A DNA stretch of 64,000 nucleotides from positions 1 through 64,000 of the forward strand of contig DYFK01000010.1 of the NCBI GenBank assembly GCA_020725265.1, given 5' to 3'. Shown one piece after another: positions 45,198 to 54,413 of this stretch. The stretch's first letter is position 1; each line of letters starts with the position of its first letter. Made by a program: the position numbers and the translations under genes. This DNA is from Hydrogenophilus sp. GTDB taxonomy: Bacteria > Pseudomonadota > Gammaproteobacteria > Burkholderiales > Thiobacillaceae. Below the pieces are notes generated by a model, which saw only the letters and a program-made list of their open reading frames with translations, was not told the DNA's origin and ran no database searches.

Positions 45198-46598
45198 TCA
45201 GCGGCGCGCCAGCCGGCCGAGTTCGGCCAGTGCCGCCTCGATCCTGGGCTCCCATGGCTGTGCCGCCGCCAGGCGCAGACAGTGCCCATACCTGCCGCGT
45301 GGCGAGAACAGCCGCCCCGGCGTGAAGCTGATTCCCGCCGCCAGGGCGCGTTCGTACAGCGCCATGGTGTCCTGCCCCTCGGCGAGTTCCACCCACAGCA
45401 GAAATCCGCCGGTGGGTTGGCTGGTCCGGGTGCCGGCCGGGAAATAGCGGCGCACCGCCGCGCGCATGCGCGCCAGATTGTCGGCGTAGATCCGGCGCAT
45501 CCGCGTCAGATGCCGTTCGTAGCCGCTGTCGGCGAGATATTCGGCGATCGCCTGTTGCGGCAGGGTCGCGCTGGCCATCGAGCTGACGTATTTCAGGTGC
45601 TCGACGGCCTGGCGATGACGGCCGGGGGCCACCCAGCCGACCCGGTAGCCGGGCGCGATGGTCTTCGAGACCGACGAACACAGCAGGACATTGCCGTCGC
45701 GGTCGTACGCCTTGGCCGCCAGCGGCCGCTCCCGGGCGTGCGCGAGATCACCGTAGATGTCGTCCTCGATCAGTGGAATGTCGCGCGCGGCCAGCAGTTT
45801 CACCAGGCGTGCCTTGTTGGTGTCCGGCATCAGGCCGCCGGTCGGGTTGCTGAAGTTGGCGACCACCGCCACCGCTTTCACCGGCCAGCGTTCCAGCGCC
45901 AGCGCGAGCGCTTCCAGGCTGATGCCGGTATCGGGATCGGAAGGAATTTCCAGCGCGCGCATGCCCAGCGACTCGATCGCCTGCAACGTGCCAAAAAAGG
46001 CCGGCGATTCGATGGCGATGATGTCGCCCGCCCGCGCCACCGCGCGCAGACTGAGATTGAGCGCCTCCTGGCAGCCGTCGGTGATGACGATGTCGTCCGG
46101 TCCCAGATGACAACCCCATTCCGCCGCGCGCCGGGCGATGCGCTGGCGCAGCACCAGTTCCCCAGGCGGAAAACTGTAGCGCTCGCCGAGACCGCCGCCG
46201 GCGCGCAGGCTGCGGCCGAGCGCCGCGCGCAACGCCTTCAGCGGCAGGAATTCGGCATGTGGCACCGCCGCGCCGAGGGCGACCAGATCCCGGCGTCCGA
46301 TATGTCGGGACAAGCGCACCGCCAGTTCCGTCACGTTCACCACGCAGGGAGCGTCGGCGGCCTCGCAGTCGCGCGCGGGCGGCGGCGTTTCCGGCTGGCG
46401 CGCGTAGAAACCGGATTGAGGCCGCGCTTCCAGCCAGCCGTGGTTTTCCAGCAGGCGGTAAGCGGCGACCACGGTCGCCTGGCTGACCCGCCGGCTCTCC
46501 GCCAGGCGCCGCACCGATGGCACCCGCGCGCCTGGCGCGTAAAGACCTTGGCGGATGTGTTCCTTCAACTGCGTGGCGAGTTCTTCATACAGGCTCAT
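45198..46598 (-). CDS. MocR-type regulator (GntR HTH + aminotransferase fold)
   Basis: A 466-residue MocR/PdxR-type protein. The N-terminal GntR winged helix (about 10-75) contains RVPSVRRLAESRRVSQATVV. The rest is a fold-type I aminotransferase with FSNPTGGLMP, LIEDDIYGDLA and the PLP-lysine motif SSVSKTIAPGYRVGWV. Family members bind PLP and an amine or amino acid to regulate adjacent genes. The ATG at 46598 gives the usual N-terminus. The divergent upstream region contains repeat boxes, and the divergent gene encodes a DUF1127 protein. Confidence 0.92.
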   Translation of the reverse strand: MSLYEELATQLKEHIRQGLYAPGARVPSVRRLAESRRVSQATVVAAYRLLENHGWLEARPQSGFYARQPETPPPARDCEAADAPCVVNVTELAVRLSRHIGRRDLVALGAAVPHAEFLPLKALRAALGRSLRAGGGLGERYSFPPGELVLRQRIARRAAEWGCHLGPDDIVITDGCQEALNLSLRAVARAGDIIAIESPAFFGTLQAIESLGMRALEIPSDPDTGISLEALALALERWPVKAVAVVANFSNPTGGLMPDTNKARLVKLLAARDIPLIEDDIYGDLAHARERPLAAKAYDRDGNVLLCSSVSKTIAPGYRVGWVAPGRHRQAVEHLKYVSSMASATLPQQAIAEYLADSGYERHLTRMRRIYADNLARMRAAVRRYFPAGTRTSQPTGGFLLWVELAEGQDTMALYERALAAGISFTPGRLFSPRGRYGHCLRLAAAQPWEPRIEAALAELGRLARR

Positions 46599-46665
46599 GG
46601 CCGGCTCCGGGCGATGATGGCGAGGCAAGGCAACGGCATTGTGCGGCCGGCGCGTTCACGCGCGA

Positions 46666-46724
46666 CGATACAGTCGGGTCCGGAATCGACCGATACAGTT
46701 TCACGGGCGGCTTGGTTGTATCGG
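46666..46724. promoter_or_regulatory. Candidate MocR-binding repeats
   Basis: CGATACAGT occurs at 46666-46674 and again at 46691-46699, exactly 25 bases apart. An inverted copy, TTGTATCGG, is at 46716-46724, again at 25-base spacing. Direct repeats plus an inverted half-site near a divergent promoter are the usual target architecture of MocR/PdxR/GabR regulators. Confidence 0.65.
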
Positions 46725-46803
46725 TTCAATCCGTGGATATCTGATTCTGTAATGGTTGGCGTTGCGCGCCTAGCATGGGATGACCCCATTGTCGGAGTCG
46801 ACC

Positions 46804-47058
46804 ATGACGCCATTGCCCGATCCATTTCGCTCCCCGGATGCCCTGGCCCGGCACGCGGAAGCCGCGCGCCGGCGATTGATCCGGCGCGCGCTGGCGCGCC
46901 TGTGGCGTCGCCTGCGGGCCCGACTGGCGCGCGCGTTCGTCCGCGCGCGCGCCGAGGCCGGGCTGCGCGCCCTGGATGAGCGTGCCTTGCGCGATCTCGG
47001 CCTGGATCGCGGTGGCATTGCTCACGCGGCCCGTCACGGCCGGCGCGAACGAGGCTGA
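46804..47058 (+). CDS. DUF1127 (YjiS-like) small basic protein
   Basis: An 84-residue, strongly arginine-rich protein. The C-terminal LRALDERALRDLGLDRGGI matches DUF1127, a family of small proteins that includes YjiS and, in alphaproteobacteria, proteins linked to RNA turnover and phosphate or carbon metabolism. Its role here is unknown. The ATG at 46804 has GGAG six bases upstream. It is divergent from the MocR gene and may be its target. Confidence 0.8.
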   Translation: MTPLPDPFRSPDALARHAEAARRRLIRRALARLWRRLRARLARAFVRARAEAGLRALDERALRDLGLDRGGIAHAARHGRRERG

Positions 47059-47087
47059 GGCATGCCCGCGACCGGCCCGCTCCGGTG

Positions 47088-48707
47088 TCAGGACAGCTGC
47101 TGGCCGTGCTCGCGGGTGTTGTGGAATTTCACCTTCGGCCAGCGTTCCATGGCCAGGCTGAGATTGACGTGGTTGTCGGCCAGATACACCAGGTTGTCGT
47201 CGACATCACGCGCCAGCCGCATTTGCTGGGCCTTGACGAATTCGGCCAGATGGGCGGCATCGTCACAGGTCACCCAGCGGGCGGTATGGATGCCGGCGCG
47301 CTCGAATACCGCGTCGACGCCGTATTCCGCCTTCAGACGGTGCTCGACCACCTCGAACTGCAACTGGCCGACCGCGCCGAGCAGCAGGTTGCTGTCGACC
47401 AGTGGCGCGAACACCTGGATCGCGCCTTCCTCGCCGAGTTCGCGCAGCCCCTTGTTGAGCTGCTTGGACTTGAGCGGGTCGCGCAGGCGCGGTTTGCTGA
47501 ACAGGTCGGGCGCGAAGTAGGGAATGCCCTTGTAGCGCAGCGATTCGCCTTCCGTGAGCACGTCGCCGATCTGCAACTGGCCGTGGTTGTGGATGCCGAT
47601 GATGTCGCCGGCATAGGCTTCTTCCATGCGCGAGCGTTCGTTGGCCATGAACACCACGGCGTTGGCGATCTTGATTTCCTTGCCGGTGCGCCGGTGCCTG
47701 ACCTTCATGCCCGGCGTGTAGCGGCCGGAGCAGACCCGGAAGAAGGCGATCCGGTCGCGGTGGTTGGGGTCCATGTTGGCCTGGATCTTGAACACGAAGC
47801 CGGTGAAGGCGGGCTCGGCCGGATCGACGAAACGGCTGTCCCCACCGGCCAGATCGGCGGCGTGCGGCTGCGGTGGCGGCGCCCAGTCCTTGAGCGCGTT
47901 CAGTACTTCGCGCACGCCGAAGTTGTTGATCGCCGAGCCGAAGAACACCGGCGTCTGTCGCCCTTTCAGGAAGTCCTCGATATGGAAGGCGGCGCCGGCG
48001 CCGCGCACCAGTTCGATCTCGCCATCCAGGGTGGCGAATTCCTGGGGGAATTCGTCGCGCAGGCGGTGGATGGCGTCACCGCGCAGGGTCTGGAACTCCT
48101 GATCGGCCTTTTCCTCGCCGGGGATGAAGTGCAGCACTTCATCGTTGATCAGGTGGTAGACCCCTTGAAAACGCTTGCCCATGCCGATCGGCCAGGTCAC
48201 CGGCGCGCAGTGGATCTTGAGGATCGACTCGATCTCGTCCAGCAATTCCAGGGGCTCGCGCACTTCCCGGTCGAGCTTGTTGATGAAGGTGATGATCGGC
48301 GTGTCGCGCAGACGGCAGACCTCAAGCAGCTTGATGGTCTGTTCTTCCACGCCCTTGGCCGCGTCGACCACCATGACGGCGGCATCGACGGCGGTGAGCA
48401 CGCGGTAGGTGTCCTCGGAGAAATCCTTGTGACCGGGCGTGTCGAGCAGGTTGACGACGCAGTCCTCGTAGCCGAACTGCATGACCGAGCTGGCCACCGA
48501 GATACCGCGCTGCTTTTCCACCTCCAGCCAGTCCGAGGTGGCGTACTTGCCGCTCTTGCGCGCCTTCACGGTGCCGGCCATCTGGATCGCGCCGCCGAAC
48601 AGCAGCAGCTTCTCGGTCAGCGTGGTCTTGCCGGCGTCGGGGTGGGAAATGATGGCGAAGGTGCGGCGCCGGGCGGCTTCGCGGGCGATCGGGGAGTCGG
48701 GGTTCAC
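47088..48707 (-). CDS. prfC: Peptide chain release factor 3
   Basis: Translational GTPase that recycles RF1/RF2 after peptide release. The 539-residue full-length protein has G1 [14 protein letters not shown], the switch motif [15 protein letters not shown]3 [14 protein letters not shown] and G4 NKLDRE, with domain II/III sequences such as [20 protein letters not shown]. It is preceded by a strong terminator of the upstream gene, so it is probably transcribed alone. Confidence 0.97.
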   Translation of the reverse strand: MNPDSPIAREAARRRTFAIISHPDAGKTTLTEKLLLFGGAIQMAGTVKARKSGKYATSDWLEVEKQRGISVASSVMQFGYEDCVVNLLDTPGHKDFSEDTYRVLTAVDAAVMVVDAAKGVEEQTIKLLEVCRLRDTPIITFINKLDREVREPLELLDEIESILKIHCAPVTWPIGMGKRFQGVYHLINDEVLHFIPGEEKADQEFQTLRGDAIHRLRDEFPQEFATLDGEIELVRGAGAAFHIEDFLKGRQTPVFFGSAINNFGVREVLNALKDWAPPPQPHAADLAGGDSRFVDPAEPAFTGFVFKIQANMDPNHRDRIAFFRVCSGRYTPGMKVRHRRTGKEIKIANAVVFMANERSRMEEAYAGDIIGIHNHGQLQIGDVLTEGESLRYKGIPYFAPDLFSKPRLRDPLKSKQLNKGLRELGEEGAIQVFAPLVDSNLLLGAVGQLQFEVVEHRLKAEYGVDAVFERAGIHTARWVTCDDAAHLAEFVKAQQMRLARDVDDNLVYLADNHVNLSLAMERWPKVKFHNTREHGQQLS

Positions 48708-48747
48708 GGCGGTTTCCGGGAAAGGCGGTGGTGTCGGCTGGCGGGGT

Positions 48748-48776
48748 AAAAAAAAGGAGCCGCGCTCGGCGGCTCC
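48748..48776 (-). terminator. Rho-independent terminator of the Tim44-like gene
   Basis: On the minus strand the stem GGAGCCGC / GCGGCTCC (8 bp, 5-base loop) is followed by eight T. It lies about 20 bases after the Tim44-like stop and before prfC. Confidence 0.9.
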
Positions 48777-48794
48777 GGTTACGGCAACGGCGGA

Positions 48795-49694
48795 TCAGGC
48801 GTTCTGCTGGATACCCGCGACCACCCAGCCGCGGCTACCGTCGCTCGGGCTGGTCAGGTGCCAGGTTTCGTCGAAGGCGGTGGCCTGGTCGCTGTCCTCG
48901 CGCAGCAGGCCGCTGAAACGAACGCTGACGATCTGGCGGTTGCCTTCCTCGACCGCTTCCAGCACTTCGGCGTTCAGTTCGACGACCTCGGTGTTCTGCG
49001 GCGCGCCCTTGCGCTCATCAATGTCGAGCTTGAGTTCGGCGTACATCTCGGGGGTCGTGAATTCGCGCAGATCATCCAGATTGCTGGCGTCGTTGGCGGT
49101 CTGCATGCGGATGAAATTGACCTTGGCCTGGCGCTCGAACGCGGCGGCGTCGAAGCCGGGCGGGAAATCTCCGGCCCGGTTGGCGGCTTCACCGAAACTG
49201 GCGGCGACGCTGCCGGGCGCGGCCTGGCCAACAGGCGGCTGGCTGGCCTCGAAACGGACCGGCTGGCTGGGCGCCCCGGCGGTCTGGCCGGCATACGGCA
49301 TCGGTCGTGCCGGCGCCGGCGCGGCGCCGCGACGCAGGAACCAGCGCACCAGCAGGATCGCGGCGAAGGCGAGCAGGGCGATCATCAGGAAATTGGCCAT
49401 TTCCTCGCCCAGACCCAGGTGCGAGAACAACGCGGCCAGACCGAGACCGGCGGCGAGACCGGCGATCGGCCCCATCCAGGAGCGCTTGCCGGCCTGGCCG
49501 GCGGCGTTGCCGGGATTCTGGGCCGGCGTGTTCTGAGCCCCCTGATCGCGGCTGGGCGCGGCGTCGCGCTTCATCGGCGCGTCGCGCTGCATGCCATAGG
49601 ATTTGCCGCCGCCCATGCGTTTGGCTTCGGCATCGAAAACGGGCAGGGTGAAGGAGAAGAACAGGGCGAACAGGGACAGAAGGATGCGTTGCAT
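48795..49694 (-). CDS. Tim44-like domain membrane protein
   Basis: A 299-residue protein. The signal peptide covers about 1-23, then a Gly/Gln/Pro-rich spacer with KRMGGGKSYGMQRD, one or two helices (about 75-120) and a C-terminal Tim44-like domain (about 175-297: FIRMQTANDASNLDDLREFT, then W-rich strands ending GWVVAGIQQ). Bacterial homologues are widespread and of uncertain function, possibly envelope protein handling. The ATG at 49694 is preceded by AGGAG. Confidence 0.88.
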   Translation of the reverse strand: MQRILLSLFALFFSFTLPVFDAEAKRMGGGKSYGMQRDAPMKRDAAPSRDQGAQNTPAQNPGNAAGQAGKRSWMGPIAGLAAGLGLAALFSHLGLGEEMANFLMIALLAFAAILLVRWFLRRGAAPAPARPMPYAGQTAGAPSQPVRFEASQPPVGQAAPGSVAASFGEAANRAGDFPPGFDAAAFERQAKVNFIRMQTANDASNLDDLREFTTPEMYAELKLDIDERKGAPQNTEVVELNAEVLEAVEEGNRQIVSVRFSGLLREDSDQATAFDETWHLTSPSDGSRGWVVAGIQQNA

Positions 49695-49724
49695 GAATGA
49701 GGACTCCTGGTTGGGATGGGCGCC

Positions 49725-49753
49725 ATTGTAACCGCGCCAGTCGGTTGACCGAC
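49725..49753 (-). promoter_or_regulatory. Candidate promoter and operator of the Tim44-like gene
   Basis: On the minus strand a -10-like TACAAT (49725-49730) lies downstream of a perfect inverted repeat, GTCGGT-tg-ACCGAC (49740-49753), which covers the spacer/-35 zone. A GGCGA-tcg-TCGCC hairpin lies a little further upstream (about 49770-49785), near the end of the DUF2062 gene. Confidence 0.35.
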
Positions 49754-49791
49754 GCACGGGACATGGACGGCGATCGTCGCCGAGGGTTCCG

Positions 49792-50349
49792 TCAGACGCG
49801 TCCGGTCGCGCGACGCTGGCGGCGCTGGCGCCAGGCGAGCACGACGCGGGCGCGCCAGACGCCGTGCACCAGCAGATAGGCGCCGAGCGCGAGCGCGCAG
49901 GCGAAGATCGACAGGCCGAGGACGAGCGGCAGGCCGAGTCCGGCCAGACGATCGACCCAGAATGCGACCCAGTCGCTCAGGCCCTGGATTTCGACGTGCA
50001 GGCTTTCCTGGCTGACGCCGTGATCGACCCGGCCGAGCAGCAGGGCGCCGAGCTGATAGGCAGCGTAGTAGATTGGCGCGAAGGTGATCGGATTGGTGAC
50101 CAGGGTGCTGGCCACCGCGACCGGCAGGTTGGCGCGCAGGATGACCGCGAACGATGCGGCAAAAAAAATCTGGGCGACCGGGATCAGCAACCCGAAGAAG
50201 ATGCCGACCGCCAGGCCCATGGCGATGCCGCGCCGGCTCATGTGCCACAGGCGCGGATGATGCAGGGCCGGGCCGAGCCGGCGCAACGCCGGGTGCTCGC
50301 GCAGGCGGTGCGGATCGGGCAGCAGTCGTTGCAGGCGGGTTTTCAACAT
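49792..50349 (-). CDS. DUF2062 membrane protein
   Basis: A 185-residue inner-membrane protein. The DUF2062 signature runs from about 35 to 105: RRGIAMGLAVGIFFGLLIPV, then LVTNPITFAPIYYAAYQLG. Further helices lie at about 135-165, with a basic C-terminus. Found near cell-envelope and competence genes in proteobacteria; the function is unproven. It is divergent from the antiporter gene. Confidence 0.88.
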   Translation of the reverse strand: MLKTRLQRLLPDPHRLREHPALRRLGPALHHPRLWHMSRRGIAMGLAVGIFFGLLIPVAQIFFAASFAVILRANLPVAVASTLVTNPITFAPIYYAAYQLGALLLGRVDHGVSQESLHVEIQGLSDWVAFWVDRLAGLGLPLVLGLSIFACALALGAYLLVHGVWRARVVLAWRQRRQRRATGRV

Positions 50350-50477
50350 CCTGATTGGAGATGAGGATTCCGGAATCGTTCCGGGATGGAACCGGCGCGG
50401 ATTGTAGCGCTGGGCAACCGGCGGTGGTGGAGGTCGGACATGGGATAATCCGACTGTTGCAAAAGCGCATCGAACCG

Positions 50478-52157
50478 ATGGAAAACCATTTCAGTGAATT
50501 CGCCCTGCTGCTCGGCCTGTCGGCCGTGGTCGGTGCCATTGCGATTCGTTTGCGCCAGCCGCTGTTGGTCGCCTACATCCTGGTCGGCATCCTGGCCGGA
50601 CCGGCCGCGTTCGGGCTGGTCCAGGCGCATGGCCAGATCGATCTGCTCGCCCAGATCGGCGTCACCGTGTTGTTGTTCGTGGTCGGCCTCAAACTGGACC
50701 TGCATCATGTCCGTCACATCGGGCCGGTCGCGCTCGCCACCGGCCTCGGCCAGCTCGCCTTCACGATCCTGTTCGGTTTCATCCTGACCTACGCGCTCGG
50801 CAAGGACTGGCTGACGGCGCTGTACATCGCGGTGGCGTTGACGTTCTCCAGCACCATCATCATCGTCAAGCTGCTGTCCGACAAACGCGAGCTGGATTCC
50901 CTGCACGGCCGCATCGCGGTCGGCTTCCTGATCGTGCAGGACATCGCCGTGGTGGTGGCGATGATGGCGATGAGCGCGCTGCGCGGCGCCGATGCCTCGC
51001 AGGGCTGGGAGGTGGCGGCGTCGATCCTGGCGCGTCTGGGTGGCGCGGCCTTGCTGATTTTCCTGTTGATGCGTTACGTGCTGCCGCGCGTGGTCGACAC
51101 CCTGGCGCGTTCCCAGGAACTGCTGTTGATCTTCGCCATCGCCTGGGGCGTGACGCTGGCCGCGCTGGGCGAGTGGATCGGCTTTTCCAAGGAGGCGGGC
51201 GCCTTCCTGGCCGGCTTCTCGCTGGCCTCGACCGCCTACCGCGAGGCGATCAACGCGCGCCTGACCAGCATCCGCGATTTCCTGCTGCTGTTCTTCTTCA
51301 TCGATCTCGGCGCCAAGCTGGAGTTCTCGACGCTGGGCGGGGAGGTGGTGCCGTCCATCGTGCTGGCGCTGTTCGTGCTGATCGGCAACCCGCTGATCGT
51401 CCTGGCGATCATGGGCTACATGGGCTACCGCAAGCGCACCGGTTTCCTGGCCGGCCTGACCGTGGCCCAGATCAGCGAGTTCTCGATCGTGTTCGTGGCC
51501 ATGGGCATCACGCTCGGCCACGTCGGCATGGAGGCGCTCGGCCTGACCACCCTGGTCGGCCTGATCACGATCACGCTGTCCACCTACATGATCCTGTATT
51601 CACAGCCCTTGTATGAACGCCTGGCGCCGTGGCTGGGCTGGTTCGAGCGCGCGCGACCGTACCGGGAACTGGCGGTGGAGCGCCAGCGCCATGCCGAGGA
51701 GCGGCCCGATGTCGTCGTCTTCGGCATGGGCCGTTACGGCAGCCGGCTGTCCCGCAAGCTGCGCGAGAGCGGTATTTCGGTGTTGGGCGTCGACTTCGAT
51801 CCGGAAGTGGTGCGCGCGCTCCGACATCGCGGCTTCAACGTGCTTTACGGCGATGGCGAATCGCCCGATCTGGTCGACAGCCTGCCGCTCAACGGCGTGC
51901 CCTGGGTGGTCAGCAGCATTCCCGACGCGCAGAGCAACCGGGCGCTGCTGCACGCGTTGGAACAGCGGGGTTACGCCGGTCAGGTCGCGGTGGTCAGCCA
52001 TGATCCGCGCGCACCCGGCGCGTTGCATCCGGGATCCAACCTGCACCTGCTGCATCCTTACGACGACGCCGCCGATTTCGCCGCCCTCGACCTGGCCGCG
52101 CGCATCGCCAGCTCGGAACTGGCCGGGCGCGGCGCGGACGATACGCCTCACTCGTAG
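50478..52157 (+). CDS. CPA2-family cation/proton antiporter with TrkA-N domain (YbaL/KefB-like)
   Basis: A 559-residue protein. The N-terminal antiporter of about 12-13 helices (1-390) contains LTFSSTIIIVKLL and GEWIGFSKEAGAFLAGFSLA, typical of Kef/YbaL proteins. The C-terminal Rossmann RCK-N/TrkA-N domain (about 410-530) has the nucleotide motif VFGMGRYGSRL. It likely mediates K+/H+ exchange gated by nucleotide. The ATG at 50478 starts directly before the first helix. It converges with kamA, overlapping by ten bases. Confidence 0.9.
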   Translation: MENHFSEFALLLGLSAVVGAIAIRLRQPLLVAYILVGILAGPAAFGLVQAHGQIDLLAQIGVTVLLFVVGLKLDLHHVRHIGPVALATGLGQLAFTILFGFILTYALGKDWLTALYIAVALTFSSTIIIVKLLSDKRELDSLHGRIAVGFLIVQDIAVVVAMMAMSALRGADASQGWEVAASILARLGGAALLIFLLMRYVLPRVVDTLARSQELLLIFAIAWGVTLAALGEWIGFSKEAGAFLAGFSLASTAYREAINARLTSIRDFLLLFFFIDLGAKLEFSTLGGEVVPSIVLALFVLIGNPLIVLAIMGYMGYRKRTGFLAGLTVAQISEFSIVFVAMGITLGHVGMEALGLTTLVGLITITLSTYMILYSQPLYERLAPWLGWFERARPYRELAVERQRHAEERPDVVVFGMGRYGSRLSRKLRESGISVLGVDFDPEVVRALRHRGFNVLYGDGESPDLVDSLPLNGVPWVVSSIPDAQSNRALLHALEQRGYAGQVAVVSHDPRAPGALHPGSNLHLLHPYDDAADFAALDLAARIASSELAGRGADDTPHS

Positions 52158-53494
52158 TCGTCGGGGTGGCTGGCCGGCAGGTTCTCGCGGTAATAGGCCT
52201 CGAGGTCGTCCTGATAGAAGAAGCGGGGCTCGCCGAAGGCGGGGCGCAGATCGCTCAGCCAGGTGGCGTTCTCGTCATAGGCGGCGAAGAACGGCCGATG
52301 CACCCAGTCCGGGTTGCGGCCCTGGATGAAGCGCAACTGCATCACTTTTTCACCACCCACCTCGCTGATGCCGAGTATCTGCACCTTGCCGGGATTGGCG
52401 GACATGCTCGGCCCGCGCACCGTCCGGCACAGACCGCTGACGCGCTGATAGGCCTGACGGAAGATTTCCCAGGCGCGTACCAGCGGCACGCTGAAGAAAT
52501 CGCGGGCGCCGGTGTCGCGGGTCAGGAACATGTAGTAGGGCACGCAGCCCAGATCGACCTGGCGGTTCCACATTTCCGCCCACAGCGCCGGATCGTCGTT
52601 GATGTGGCGCAGCAGCGGCGACTGGGTGCGGATCACGGCGCCGGTCTGGCGGACCCGGGCGATCGCCTGATGCACCGGTTCCGGCTCCAGCTCGCGCGGG
52701 TGGTTGAAGTGCGCCATCAGCGCCAGATGGCGGCCACTGGCGGCGACCCGCTCGAACAGCGCCATGAGCGCGTCGCCGTCCTCGCCGAGAAAGCGGTACG
52801 GCCAGTAGCTCAGCGCCTTGGTGCCGATGCGCACGCGGCGCAGGTTGGGCAGGTCGGCCTCGAGCAATGGATCGATGTGCTGGGCCAGATTGCGGGTCGA
52901 CATGATCAGGGGGTCGCCACCGGTGAACAACACGTCGTTGACCTGGGGATTGGCGCGCAGGTAGTCGATCAGGCGGTCGACCTCGCGGCTGGCGAATTTC
53001 AGCTCGGACAGGCCGACGAACTGCGGCCAGCGGAAGCAGAAGCTGCAATAGGCGTGGCAGGTCTGGCCCTGGCTGGGAAAGAACAGCACGGTCTCGCGGT
53101 ACTTGTGCTGCATGCCGTCGAGCGGCTCGCCTTCCAGGGTGGGAATGTTGTGACTGATCTGACCGGCGGGGTGCGGATTGAGCGTCAGCCGGATGCGGTT
53201 GGCGGCCGCCCTGATCCGGTCGGCGTCGGCACCGGCGCGGAGCAGGCCGGCGATTTCGTCATGGTGCGCCGGCGCCAGCATGGCGCGGCGGGGAAAGGTC
53301 AGCGTGAACAACGGATCGTCTGGTACCCGCCGCCAGTCGATGAGGTGGTCGAGCACGAAATTGTCGACCTTGAACGGCAGCACCTGGCCGACCACTTCGA
53401 TGTCGAACCGGAGCGACTCCGGCAACGCCGCCAGTTGCGGTATGTCGCGGAAGTTGCTCAGTGAATAGGCTTTGTATTTCGGGATTTCCGGCAT
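52148..53494 (-). CDS. KamA-family radical SAM aminomutase-like protein
   Basis: A 448-residue radical SAM protein related to lysine 2,3-aminomutase. The Fe-S motif CHAYCSFC (Cys at about 146, 150, 153) is followed by DVLFTGGDPLIM (SAM site). It has an extended N-terminal region and lacks the short EpmB form (about 340 residues). It likely forms a beta-amino acid, but the substrate is unproven. The ATG at 53494 is eight bases after the mscS stop, so it is the last gene of the sucrose run. Confidence 0.85.
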   Translation of the reverse strand: MPEIPKYKAYSLSNFRDIPQLAALPESLRFDIEVVGQVLPFKVDNFVLDHLIDWRRVPDDPLFTLTFPRRAMLAPAHHDEIAGLLRAGADADRIRAAANRIRLTLNPHPAGQISHNIPTLEGEPLDGMQHKYRETVLFFPSQGQTCHAYCSFCFRWPQFVGLSELKFASREVDRLIDYLRANPQVNDVLFTGGDPLIMSTRNLAQHIDPLLEADLPNLRRVRIGTKALSYWPYRFLGEDGDALMALFERVAASGRHLALMAHFNHPRELEPEPVHQAIARVRQTGAVIRTQSPLLRHINDDPALWAEMWNRQVDLGCVPYYMFLTRDTGARDFFSVPLVRAWEIFRQAYQRVSGLCRTVRGPSMSANPGKVQILGISEVGGEKVMQLRFIQGRNPDWVHRPFFAAYDENATWLSDLRPAFGEPRFFYQDDLEAYYRENLPASHPDDYE

Positions 53495-53502
53495 GGTTCG
53501 AG

Positions 53503-54411
53503 CTATTCCCCTGATGAACGCGCCAGGCTCCGGGCCGGCGCGCGGCCCTGCCGGTCCCGGCCGGGATAAAGGGTGAGGTGGGGGTAGGGGATTTCGATGC
53601 CGCGCGCGTCGAAGGCCTGCTTCAGACGCAGCAGGAAGGCTCGTCGCACTGTCCACTGTTGCAGGGTATGGACCTTGAAGCGGGCGCGGATCACCACCGC
53701 CGAGTCCATCCAGTCGTTGACGCCGGCGATGTCCAGATCCTCCTGGATCAACGGCCCGAGCACCGGGTCGGCGCGCATCCCGGCCGCCACTTCGCGCATC
53801 ACCGCGAACACCTCCTCGACATCCTCCCGGTAGGCGATCCGGACGTCGATGACCGCGAAGGCGAAGCCGCGCGAGCGGTTGGTGACCGTGGTGACGGCGC
53901 CGTTGGGCACGTAATGGACGTTGCCCTCGTAATCACGCAGGCGGATGTAGCGCAGGGTCACTTCCTCGACCAGGCCGCCCTTGCCGGCGACCTCGACGAC
54001 GTCGCCCTGATGGATCTGGTTTTCCAGCAGCAGGAACAGGCCGGTGAAGTAATCCTTGATCAGGCTCTGGGCGCCGAAGCCCACGGCCAGGCCGACGATG
54101 CCGGCGGATGCCAGGATCGGGGCGATGGAAATGCCCAGCTCGGACAGCACCAGCATGCCGGTGATCAGCGTGATGGCGACGGTGGCGGCGTAGCGCAGCA
54201 CCCGGCCGAGGGTTTCCAGGCGCTTGTGCTGCTCGGGGTCGTCGGTGTGCTTCTGCAACTGCGCGCGCAGCAGCGGAATCAGTCGGCGCGACAGCGACAG
54301 CATCACCCAGGCGATGGCGAGGATGATGCCGACGCGGATCAGGACGCGGACCAGATCGCTCCAGGGGCCGAGATCGCGCAGCAGCACGGCGAGGCTGTCC
54401 ATGGCGTCCAC
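53503..54411 (-). CDS. MscS-family mechanosensitive channel
   Basis: A 302-residue inner-membrane channel that opens on hypo-osmotic stress. Three helices (about 20-40, 68-90, 95-125) end in the pore helix with ASAGIVGLAVGFGAQSLIKD, followed by the MscS beta domain (GDVVEVAGKGGLVEEVTLRY) and the alpha/beta domain. It lies two bases after the sucrose synthase stop, strongly implying co-expression with sucrose metabolism. Confidence 0.92.
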   Translation of the reverse strand: MDAMDSLAVLLRDLGPWSDLVRVLIRVGIILAIAWVMLSLSRRLIPLLRAQLQKHTDDPEQHKRLETLGRVLRYAATVAITLITGMLVLSELGISIAPILASAGIVGLAVGFGAQSLIKDYFTGLFLLLENQIHQGDVVEVAGKGGLVEEVTLRYIRLRDYEGNVHYVPNGAVTTVTNRSRGFAFAVIDVRIAYREDVEEVFAVMREVAAGMRADPVLGPLIQEDLDIAGVNDWMDSAVVIRARFKVHTLQQWTVRRAFLLRLKQAFDARGIEIPYPHLTLYPGRDRQGRAPARSLARSSGE

Positions 54412-54413
54412 TT

